Of a stretch of DNA of 64,000 bases, positions 37,501 to 49,500 are shown one piece after another. The notes beneath the pieces were generated by a model. The model was not told where the DNA came from. It did not search any database and saw nothing but the letters and a program-made list of their open reading frames with translations. The translations under genes and the position numbers were made by a program. The stretch spans positions 5,000,815 to 5,064,814 of the forward strand of contig JAGGNK010007448.1 of assembly GCA_017590115.1 (NCBI GenBank), written 5' to 3'. Positions within the stretch are counted from its first letter, which is position 1. Each line of letters opens with the position of its first letter. The DNA comes from Montifringilla adamsi. Its lineage: Eukaryota > Chordata > Aves > Passeriformes > Passeridae.

Positions 37501-40500
37501 CAGAGGCAGCTCCCAAAGACAAATCATCTGTGTCACTCATTGTACCTCACTCGCACGCTGCTGGTTTTCATTGGTGGTTTAATTATTCACAGTGCAGCCG
37601 TAAAGATAGTGAGGAGCATAAAACGATGCATTCCACACATCAGTGCTCTCTTTCTCACTTTTATTGCTTCAAGCCCTGTCCTCTGGGTAATGATGTAAAG
37701 ACTCTGTGACAGTTATACTGTGTTTGCTGCAGATCCATTTTATTGTCTGTCCACAGCAGTCTTTCTATCCTGTGGGCCCCAGTGGGGCAGTAGCAGAATC
37801 AGTCTCAGTCCAAGCTGTCAAGGCTCACAAGAACTAAAAAGGGTGACATGATGTGGGCTGTGTTTTAGAGAAAGAAAACAGAGGAATAAAGAGTGATGTG
37901 TCCAGGGTGGTTACACAGAAAATTGGTGCCTGAGTGAGCTGTCTCATTGGCAGCTGCAGCCCTGAATTGAATGAAGAATAAGGTGCTTGCCATGCAGGAG
38001 ACACAGGAAGATCTTTTCCTCCGTTCCATTAAGTTCACATTTGTCCCTGTGCCTTCCATGCCAAAGCCTTGACCACATGAAGTATCCTCAGCTTCCAGAT
38101 CAGCTCTGTAATGTGATGATGTTACATCAGTGTCAAGGCAAACCCAGGCTGTCCTTTGAAAATCTGCCCTTGGAGATCCTCAGCACAGCTGGGATTTCCA
38201 TCAGGCTTCTCTACCAGGACAAATTTAGGGATGACAGAAATAGCTATCATCAAATCAAAACCTCAACCAGGCCTCCAGTTGGCATAGTATCCTACAGCTT
38301 ACTATGCTCTTGTGAGCTAAATGAAGTGGGAAATATGCTTTCATTAGACATAGCTGAGTCAGCAATCTCCATCCTGAGAGCTGCAAAAGTTAAGGCTGAA
38401 GCCAGTAGAATCCAAAGATTATCAAAGAGAACAATACAGTTAATATACACTTAATAAAATCCATCCATTCAGGGAGAAAAAAATCTGTACATTGGTTTAC
38501 AAGGGCCAACTGGTGACAACACAAACTCTGGGGTTTGTTTTTAATAAGCTCCTTAGAGCATATTAGAAAATATTTCCCCTTACACTTTTTGCTGTTGGAA
38601 GGTAGGTCAGATTTTGGGCGTAAACTAATTGGCAGCATTTGCTAAATCCTTCTTCCTCATCCTCCTGAGCATACAAACCTAACACACCTAATTCCCAGTG
38701 CACCCCTGGGGCTGGAGGGAGACTACAGACAGTTGTGTGGGAATTACCACCATCTCCCAAAGGAGCTGTTGACGTCCCACTTCTAAAGCCACACCTTCAT
38801 GTCACCTCACATCGGCTTGTGGTGGTGCTGGTGGGGGCTTGGCCCTCTTGTCTCCTACCTTTGGGTCAAGAACGTGTTCATGGGAAGTGAGATGGTCTGC
38901 ATGAGGGGATAAGAAAGACTTTTGCAATGAATAAGTGATGTTTTGGTACATTAAGTTTTTTAACTGCTTGTTTTAGAAGGGATCCTATCTTTAGAGTGGG
39001 CTGGGGAGTCATCCAGCTCCGAGCCCCTCATAAATCAGACTCCCAGGTCATTGTTGCTGGCACTGTGGTCTCAGTAACAGCCACGGGACAGGGAGTTCCC
39101 CCAAAACACCCACAGTCTCCTCTGAAAGCACCAGGAAGCATCTCTGGATTTTCCAGCTGGATTCCCTGCTCTCAGCAGGGCCTTGTGACAACAGACTTCA
39201 AATCCATGGCTCTGAAAATGCCAGCACGTGTAGGGATTGTGATACTGCAGAACAGGCATGTCATGCTTTGGGTGGGAAGGGCTGGAGATTTCCTTGGGTT
39301 CAGCCCTAGCACTGTTTGGAATTGAAGGTGATGTGCCTGTTTCCTTCATACCTTGGTGCTTTTGATGGCAAGAGTAAAGTCCCCTCTCTTGGGATGTGGA
39401 GGATTAGTTAATTCCTGCAATTCTTCCATTACTCTGATGAGATGGATGGAAAGAGAGTAATGCTGGAATCATTTCTTGTAGAAAGCTGATGGCATAGACA
39501 TGAATTTGTGAATTTTTTTAGTTGTTTCATTGCTCTAGATCACTCTTCCCTATGTCTCTCTCCCAGGGTGACCGTGGCCCAGTGGGACCCCCAGGCCCTC
39601 CAGGAGTCAAGGGGTCGATGGTAAGGAGTAAGTCTGCATTCTCTCACTCTTGCTGCCACCTCTGTCTGTCCTAGCCAAGGGTGCAGCTTCTCCTGTCCTT
39701 TAGTTTCATGACAGCAGCTGCAATTTCTTCCTGTGTCTGTGGGGATGGGAATGGGGATATTGAGGTGTAGCCTCTCCCCAGCAGCTGAGCCCAGCAGTTT
39801 TGCCTTCACTGGGGTTTGAGGTGTGTTCTGTGGCTCCATCAGCTGAGGCCTGCGGTGTCGAGTGGAGACACCCAGGATCTGAAGGACTGCCTGTTCCCAG
39901 CCATCCTGGCTCCTGAACAGACAGTGCCCACCAACAAGGATCTGTCCAAACTGACCAGGGCAACTGGAAATGCTTGGGAGCACAGTCACTGTGCCTTGCT
40001 GTGCTCTGCCTTTCAGGGAACTACGTTTAGGAATTTAACAGTGGGGTCCTCAGCTGGATCTTGTCTTGCTCTGACACTTGTTTCCTGTCTACTGCAGTAC
40101 AAAACACAAAGACATATTTTCATATTAATTCAGCCCATTCTCTTCTGGGCTGTTCAGAAAATCTTGCTGCTGATATCGCTGGCCGGGCTGGAGCTGGGCT
40201 AGTGACAGCCTGGCCATTTCCTTCTGCCCCTGAGCAATTTTACCCTGACAAATATCAGATCTGCCTGACCTTGCAAGCAGCCAAAAATGCAATTTTCCTG
40301 TCTTCCCACTGGGAGGAAGAAGGTCTGTGCAGATTGTGGACATTCACAGCAGGTCTGTGCAGATTGTGGACATTCACAGCAGGCATGTTCTTCTTCCTTC
40401 CCTTTTAGGGACACCCTGGGATGCCAGGAGGAGTGGGTTTTCCTGGGATCCCTGGACCAACAGTAAGTAAAGGCTATCATCATCTTGTAACACCAAAACC

Positions 40501-43500
40501 TGGGCATGCATGGGCTAAGTCAAGCAACAGTATTCCAATTTATTTGAGTTTGATACAAACCAGAGATATGGGGGGAGGGATGGGACATGGAAAGAGACAC
40601 AAAAAAGCACAGTATTGCAAATCAAAGGCAACTCTGATGCTGGTGAGGGAGAGAGAATGATGCAACTGATTCTGTCTTATCAGAAGGCTAATTAATTACT
40701 TTATTATACTATACTATATACATTTCATCTAAACTGAATCTGCCAAGCACTCACTCTGCACAGAACTGCACTCATCTCCTGACTCTCCCGTGACTGTCAG
40801 CAGACAGTTCCACACACACACCACTCTTGGCCCTAATAGGCCAAGGGAACAAAACATCTTCACTTTGGATAAACAATCTCTATATTGCATTCTACTTTGG
40901 CACAACACAGGCACAGCAAGTGATAATAATTGAGTTTTCCCTTTCTCTGAGGTTCAGAGAATGTGAATCTCAGAAATCCTTGGGAAGAATTGTGCCTTTC
41001 TTTTCTCTATGAAGAGAAATGTGGCAACAGCACAGTGCTTAATTCAAAATTTTGTATTCCTGAAAAGGGATGCAAAAGTCACAACCCAGTCTCAATCTTT
41101 TGGCAGGACACAAGCTCCCTAGTTCAAGGTGTTCTGGGCTGGGAATGGTTGGCACTGTGGTGATATGTGATATAGTGATGTATCACAGTGATTTATCATG
41201 GTCATTTATCACAGTGACCATGGCATGCAGCGTGACCATCCTGCGTGGTCAAAGCCCCTGCTGGCATGAGAGGAGCAGCAGAGCAGCTCCCCCAGACAGA
41301 CCCTCCATCTGGACAGGCTCATCTGGCACACTGCAGCTGTGGCTGGAGCATGCAATCACCATGGAGGCAGATTTTAGCCTGGCTGCAGTTTCCCACAGAT
41401 GTTCTTTAGATGTAGTTCGGGCTCTCCCAGCAGCACAAGTGCTGCTGGAGCCAACAAAAAGGCTGCCCTGGGTGGGTGCAGGGAATGGATTTTGCTCAGT
41501 GTGTGAATTCCCACAGTGCTGGTAACTGGGAGGAAGATGACAGCAGTGAAATGCCCGGGAAGTGCCAAAGGTGTGGCCTCCAAATCAGGGTCAGCTGTGC
41601 CACTGCCAGGAGCTCAAGGATGCTCTGGGTGCATGGCTGCAGGCAGCTGGGCACAGACTGTGCAGTAACAAGTGAGTGGAGGTGAGGAAAAGAGAAAATC
41701 GGAGCTCAAGCAGCACCTCAGGGTGGCCCATCTCTGTCTGGAGCGCAGCAGTGACACCAGCCAGGTCCTTACAATACAAGCAGCACGATGCCACCCGCAG
41801 CCCCCAGCACTGAGCTGCTCTGTGGCTCCTCGTGGAAGCACTTGCTGGTGACAGAACCCTACAGGCAGCTGCATATCAGTAGATGTCTCATTTTTAACAA
41901 ATTCCCATCATGTTAGCTGCCACATGACTTGGGGACAGCTGGAGCACTGGGCTCCTCCTGCTCCAGGCCTGTGAGCACCCATGGCCAAAGCAGTTTCTGT
42001 GCTGTGGCAGAGAGCTCCAGCCCTGAGCACCGTCCCATGCACCACTAAATGTACCTTCAAGTGAAGCCAAATTTTGTCTGTCTTCACTGGGGCATAACAA
42101 TAGAAAGAGCTGAGGCATCAGATCCAGGTGGAGATGCCAAAATCTCTCAGCAAAGCTCTGGGAGCTGAGACTGTCCCCAGGTCCTTCTGCTTCCTTCAGT
42201 TCCCTCTTCTCCTTCAGGCAAATAATAAGTTCGTCCAAGCAAAATGTTTGCTCCACAACTGTATTTTAAAAAGTCATAATTCAATAAGCCAAACTTCCCC
42301 ACAGAGCCAGTAAATCAAATAATCTCCTAATATCAAATCCCTACTCATTAAGTCCAGCTGGTTTTCCACCAAACATTCCTCATTTGCCTTTCAAGCCAGA
42401 CCTGAGGCAGCAGTTGTTGTTTGTCCTAAACTGTTAAAATCTTTGAATGAGCCTTAGCAGTGATGGCTGATTAATTCAACAAGGGATGACTGGAAATGGG
42501 GAGCAAAGTCAATGGTAGGAAACTTTGCCCTTGGTTTTAGCTTCCTGAGGCTTGTCAATTCCTTTTTCCTCTTCTTACTCACTTCTTACTCTTCTTCATC
42601 TTTTCTGTTTATATACAGTTTTGGAAATAATATGTATATATAGGAATATTTAAGGTCACTTACCTTCTAAAGAGTTCACTGGAATTCTAGCAGGGTATCT
42701 AGCTATTCCCTCAACATTTTCTATTACAATGAATGTTTCTGTCCTTGTACTTTCATAAGCTGTTTGGGATAGGCTGAGACTTCCAGAGGAGATTCCAAAT
42801 ACCAGCTAAGGATTTCATTTCAGTACATAGTTATCATAAAAATCTCTGTAAAACAGGCATCTGACACATCCACTGCCTGTGCCAGTCACCACTGTCCTCA
42901 CTACCAAAACTGAGATGTACTGTGATCACAAATACAGTTACAGTCAACTGACTTTTCCATTCTGAGTGAGAACAGCTCAGCATTTGTATCCTGAACTTAC
43001 ATGCCATGCACAAAAGCAAAATCTTCATAAATGGCATTTATAGGAGCAGTAGGAAGATCACAGTCCAATTCTCTTCTGATCTGTTGTGGAATTTGCAGGG
43101 CTGACAGTTGGTAGAAGCTATTAACATGTAAACAGCCAAATTTGATGTGGAATGTTTGAGAGTGCAAGGAGTGAATGTGTCATTTTGAGGTTTTCTTTTC
43201 TGACAGCAGAAAGGCACTGACTTTAAATATCAGGTTAAAAAGCTGTGATACGGAATTAAGTCCTATTAAATAAATATATCCTTTATTTTTTTACTCTGAT
43301 AAATATTCTAGCAGGGGAAAAATAACTGGCTTTCTGCATTTTCTGTATGCACATTAATGAATCATATGTGTACAAATCCAGATTAAAAGAAAACCTGAAA
43401 TCCTTCTTTTGTTGTGAGAACAGGATCATCCACAACACCAACAGTCCACATTAAATTAGTATCTATCTGCCAGTATCAATATTTATGCAGCATTAACAGG

Positions 43501-46500
43501 GCAACAGTTACTCAAAGATAAAGTCAGTATTTGGCTGAAAAGATCAAACTTGGATACCCAAAATGAGGTGTCTGATTTTGTATTTGGACATCTAAAAACC
43601 AGATCCTGGTTATTATTATTTTTGAACAGATGCTGAAAAACAGCTGCTTTTAATAGATTCAGAGAGGATTCTGGATGTTCAACTTCTCTTCACATCACAC
43701 CACTGACACAGATAACAGCCTGCAGGTCATTAAGCATACAAACCTTAGCCAGGATCTTTGGCCTAAATGTTCACAATCCAAAGACAATCCGTGACTTTAA
43801 AAAAAAAAAAAAAAAAAAAGGGCATTTATAGACAAGTGAAAATAGTGATGTTTTTAGCAAGTGTTTAATGAACCAATCTGCTGGTCATGGGTCTGCATCT
43901 GAGTCCCCTGCAGATCACACAGGAATGCAGGGTCCTACCAAGGCTGCTGCCTTCCTCATTTTGTGTCCTTTTTCCCCTTGCAGGGTCCAGCAGGAGCCCG
44001 GGGTGCGCCAGGGATCCGAGGGCTGAAAGGCCGCAGGGTAAGCACTGTCCACGAGCTTTCATCCTTCTCCTCTTCCAGACACTGGAAAAATAACCTGCTG
44101 GTTTGGTCTGGGGGTGTGAAATGAGCAGAAGTTGGGCAGCACCTCCGCAGACACACTTCTGCTGCACATAAAGGTCCTTGGAACAAATCTTACCAGGGGA
44201 GTGGATGCAAAGGGTGTGTAAGGGCAGGGGGGTGCCCAGAGCAGAGGTTATCATGGAAGTGGTCCAGCCTGTCTTTTCCAACTACCTACCATGTCAAAAC
44301 ACAGTTTATGGATGCTTCTGGTGAGGATGATGAAGATTTAGTTGCCTGAAATTGTGGGAAACGGTGCAGGTAGAAAACCAGAACAGGTGCCTTTGTTGCT
44401 GTGGGAGAAAAAGTAGCTGAGATACGAAGTGTTGTGATATAACCAGAGGCAGATGAAGGAGAAAATGTTATGTCATGACACAGAATTAAGAGACAAGGCT
44501 GACAGAAATAGAGCTGGGCTTTCTACCCATGTGTTCCCCTCCAGTCCCACAGGACTGACACCTCCCAGCAGGGCTCCACAGGCATGTGAGAAGGTGTGCT
44601 TTGCACTGTCAGTAGATCAAATTAAAAGCACATCCTCTGCCTTTCTAAGGACTTTTCCAGCCCTGATTTGATGTGTACCTCACAGTACCACCCTGTGAGC
44701 ACAGGTGACTCCTCACCCTGCCTGGCAAGAGCAGTCCCCAGCCTCGTGCTGGGTGCCATTGCCTGGCACCATTGACAGTGCTGTGAGCTCACGTTTCCCT
44801 CAAAAAAGAGCTCCCAGACACTCAGAGTCAGTCCTTGTGTGGCTCTCCCCGCCCTGTTTGGGTGACAGCCGACAGGACAATGACCTCTAGACCTGCCAAA
44901 GCTGCTTGTTTTCCTGCCTGTGACATCCAGCCCCCGTCCCACTGAGCTCTTCAATCTTTCTTCTCCAAGGGAATATTTATTGCAGGAGCATCCCTGCTTT
45001 GGATTGTTTTTCCTTGTCCAGCTGCTTTACAAAGTATTAATAGTGAGCACACATGAATTCTGCTGAAGGCCCCAACAACAACATATTTTGCATTTCTCCC
45101 TCCAAGGATCTGTTTCTGTGTTTCATTTCAATGGAGTAAACTATATATTTTACCTACTCCCACTCTCTGCTTCTCCTGCAACTTCTGCTTGGGGGATTCA
45201 GGACAGCCAACAATTTTGTGTTTCCCCATGCCAGAGTGAATGTTTTCTTCAAATAGCTGGGACCAGCAAAAGAAAATGGAATAACCAACTAGGAATCTTT
45301 GTAACCAGGGAGTTATGTACCCTGGAACTGCTCTAAACTTTAAAATCCTGTCTAGAAGGATGCCAGTAACATCCAAGCTTGGCAGATATTTATCAGGGCT
45401 CATCTTTAACTTGTGACTGGGAAAAAGCTCCCACTGCTCTGTGCTCCTTGGTGGGAAGGCCCATGGATTTCCCTCCCCAGGTCCACTTGCAGAGAGGCCC
45501 CTGGGGAGTGTGGTTCCTCCGTGCTGCCCAGCAGGGACTAACTGGGCTGCCTGGGACATCCATGATCATGCTGGATGAGAAACTGGAGGTGTTCCTTCAT
45601 GGCAGGCTCTGAATGGATGGTGGAAAATATCCCAAGGTAAAACTGCAGCCCAGGGTTGAACAGGAAACACCTTCTGATGGATCCAGGCTGTGAATGTGAG
45701 GGCTCTTGGAGAGGTGGGTCCTCTCAGGGGATCAGGTGCTTTTGCCAGTGCCTTTAATGTTTGCAGTGAAAAGAAAAAGGAGTCCTGGAACTGCCTCCTC
45801 CCAGCTGCCAGCCAGAGATCCATCCCCATCCCTGCCCCTGAGCTTCTCCTTTCAGCAGGCATGCACGGCAGCTGCAGTGTCTGGCTCTTGGGTTGTCCAA
45901 GATTCCCTCTCATAAACCTGCTTCAGCCCCTTACATCCATGTTGGCCTCCAGTCCTCAGCCCACAAGGACAGCTGGATTCAGCTCCCAAGACAGGAGGTT
46001 GCCTGGGACATCAGGGATTTGCCTTTGGCTGTAGCTGGATGCAGAGAGAGGGTGTCAAACCCTCCAGAGAAATCCTGTGGAACATCAGCTGCCACCAGCC
46101 CTGTCCATCCTCAGAATGACATCTCATATAGCAGAGACCTTCAGCTGCATGGCCTGGCTTTACATTTCCTCTCCAGATGTTCAGTGCAGCAGGTCCTGTG
46201 CTGCTCACTCCCTCTGGACATGCCTCCACAGAGGGAGACAGACTTCAAAGTGCATCCCAGCCCTGCAAACCAGGAATGCAGCAGTGGCTGTACCCTGACA
46301 GGCTGCAATGCCTGCAGAAAGTCACCTCAGGATGTGCAGAGCATTGAGGCAGAAAGGAGGCGCCTGGGGAAAAGGGAGCATTAAGGAATTGGTCTTGCCC
46401 TAAGGACACCAGTATTGGAGAGGGGTAAAACTCTGCCTAAAGCTCTACCAGCAAGGACTGAGCCTCTGGATCTGCTGCTGGTGCTCCTCCTCTCAGCTCC

Positions 46501-49500
46501 CACTGCTGGGCTGTGCTGTGGTGGAGATCTGGTGTTGTTTGAGCACTGCAGTGATTTCATCCATGCAGAATTTGTGAGGCAGAGAGATGCACTTTCTGAG
46601 ATCCCCAGCAGGAAGGACAAACTTGGGCTTTGCTGTGAAATTCTACAGATTTCAGTGGATATGATGTAGGGGAGTCAGTATTTTAAGAACCAGCAGATCT
46701 CCTGCCTGGAGGATTTCTGGCTCGAATCTCTCTCATTCACATTTTCCTTCTCTTCATACTCTCAGAAAATATTCCATGCACATAGCATCCTATATTTGCT
46801 TACTTGCTCCTGTGATTCCAGCTCTTGCTTTACCCAGGATGGGGAAATGATCCCCCAACTGTATTTTCAGCCATTACCCTCTGTCTGTCCCAGCTTACAG
46901 AAGGGATGTAATTCAATTCAGAGTGGAAACATGAATGCAGCCCCTGCCAGATGTTTGTGGATTCCATGAGCTCTGTTTGTGGATGCTTCATTAAAGTTAT
47001 TCTGCTTTTGAAGGAAACGTAAATAGCAAATATGGTTTTGATTGTAAAGAACAATGGAGACTTTTTGGGGTCTGCATTTATGTTGTGATAGCTTTTATAG
47101 TGTCAAGATATGTATATTCCAAAAAGAAAAGCTTTTTAAAAATTGTTGCCTTCTTTTTAGTCCTGACAGAGCATTGTTCCTTCACAACTCTTTGTTTATT
47201 CCACCAAACTGATACTGAACAATCTTCCTCAAATGTTATTTCCTTTCTAGTCTTCCCTAAGGAGAAGAAACTTGGACATGCGAGCCCAGGCTCATTTCCC
47301 TTCATCTGTACTCAGTGTAGCACTTGGATATGTGCTTAACATCCAGCTAGTGACAGCAATGTACATGCTTAAACCTAATTATTTAACCAAATCAAGGTTT
47401 AAATCTGGAGGCAGTTGGTCCAGCAAGCCCCTCACCCTATGTCACTTAAATCCTAAAGCACATTTCTGCTCCTCACAGCAGGAAAATGTGTGGTCTCCTA
47501 AGGATAATGTCACAAAAAATACTGGGATTCTCTATGAAAGGCTGAGTATCAACCAGAGGCATGATTTTGTAACTCACATTGTAAAGCTGCACCTGAAATC
47601 CTGCTATAAAGTGCCTTACCTTGCCCTATTCTCCTGGCCAAGGTGCCTATCAATATTTCTGGAATTCTATCCTCTCACTGCTGGGTTCTGGCTCAGGTGA
47701 TACAGGGCAGCTTTTGAAATCCCAAAGCACATTTCTCTTTTCCACTGTGCCATTCATTCATCCAGCTCCTGCACCAGCTGCTGCCCAGGTGAAGCCTGTA
47801 AATCCAAGGAAAGGGGAGCACACCTGCACTCCAGGCCCTTTGCTGCTCCATGCCAGAGGGAAGGAATTGCTGCCTCTGCCACTTGGACCCGATGATCTCC
47901 AGCATCACCAACTGCAGGAATTTATAAATGCCAGGGATTTGTAAAGTGGTGTTATCTAAGCAAACCTGAAAATATTTGCCTTTCCAAGCCCAGCTGAGTT
48001 GTTGTTCATGGAGAAGTGGAGGGTATTGTTCTGCTTCCAGGGATCTTTCTAGTTGACTGAGAAAGCCTTCAAAGTGTTTGAGGAAAAACTCTTTCCAGAT
48101 CCATGGCCAGGGATGTCTCCCTTTGGCTTCACTCAAGGCATCTGCTTGCTTTTTTGTTTGGCCAGGCTGTGATAGCAAAATATCAATATTTGGATAACTG
48201 GGTAAGGAAGGAGCTTTGGTTTTCTGGGAAGGAGCTACTGACTGCTGCTTCATGCTGCTGTTGAGAGGCTGGTCACTGTCTGTCTGAGCTCTGAGTTGGT
48301 GTTTAACAGCAGAAAATGCAGCACTGCTCTGCAGAAACACCTTGTTGAGTACACAGTTCTGCAGGAGCATTGTCTGCTTTAGCAGCAGGATACATCACAA
48401 TTGCCTCACCTGGACTGGCAAAGCCTGGAGCTGGATTCCCCTGCCTTTGTGAGCTGTCACCTCCAGCCACTGTGGGAGCCCTTGTTTAGCCTGGGGTTTC
48501 TGAGCACTGCTCGGTGTGGCTGAGCAGAGGGAAATGCTGTCCTGGCCTGCACTGAGGGTCCAGGGGGAGCCCAGGGCTGTGCTCAGCCCTGCTTGCAAGG
48601 CCAGTCTGCCAGATCTGCAGGGGGAAGGCAACTTGAGGTCCTCTGAGGAGCCTTGAGGCTCTTGGCTTTGGGTTGCACCCTGGAGAGCTGCCAGGACCTC
48701 ACTCACTCATCTCTAGCCAGTGTTGTCAGTAAAAGAGAGTTTTAAAAATTTAACTAATTTACTAAATGTAGCTTTTCCTGTCAGGGTGGATTAGGGGAAG
48801 CCTTTATGCCAGGTTTCAGCCCAGGAGGCCAGAGAAGATGAAGCTTGTCTTTGAGAATAGAGTGTCACTTTCTCCTTCTTCAGGTCAGACGCCAATGAGA
48901 TGTGCTGTGATGGGATTAGGCAGGTGACTGCTGTGGAGGGAGATTGCCCTGGCAGATCCTGCCGTGCTGGTGACAGGGCTCTACTGGAAGAGATGAGGAT
49001 TCTGTAAACACCTCCCCAGCCAGCCAGCCCTGGTGAGAGCCACAGCCATCACTGAGGGCACCCAACAGCCTCCACCAGGCTCAGAGCAGCCCCTGCACTG
49101 GCAAAGGGGCTGGGCAGGGCAGGACAGGCTGCAGAAGATGGGTCTGGAGGGGCCAGACTCATTCCAGTTTCCTTCCCAATGCTAACCCAGGTCATCACTG
49201 TAATTTCCATGTCCCACTTGCTTCTGATCCCTGTTCCCTCTTCCAGGCCTGAGCTGAGGAATCCTTGCCCTCTGCACATCCTCCCCCTGCTTCACTAGCA
49301 GCTCACCACATCATCTCAGACAGTAAAGATGTAACTGCACAAAATATCCAAGAGGCTGCTCAAAGAAGAGGGGAACAGTTTGTTTTCCAGGGAGGAGGAG
49401 CATTTGGTTGTGGAGGGTGCTTTCCCAGAGTGCCAACATGGTACCCATGCTGACACCTCCCTTCCAGAGCAGGTCTGGGTATTTGCTGGGTGTCCCGCTC

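Larger units (their letters stand above)
40463..43983 (+). other. COL27A1: COL27A1 intron 18
   Basis: A 3521-bp intron. It contains the probable solo LTR at about 40520-41037, a small inverted repeat at 41197-41222, a very AT-rich section at 42560-43800 and an A21 run. No exon is missing here, because exons 18 and 19 are adjacent in human. Confidence 0.87.

Noticed and set aside
40463..43983. A missing exon between exons 18 and 19
   Set aside because: The two peptides are consecutive in the human chain as I recall it, and no Gly-X-Y frame with splice sites is visible in this intron.
46715..46735. tRNA B-box-like ggctcgaatct
   Set aside because: It lacks the full GGTTCGAATCC match and no A box or cloverleaf arms are found around it.
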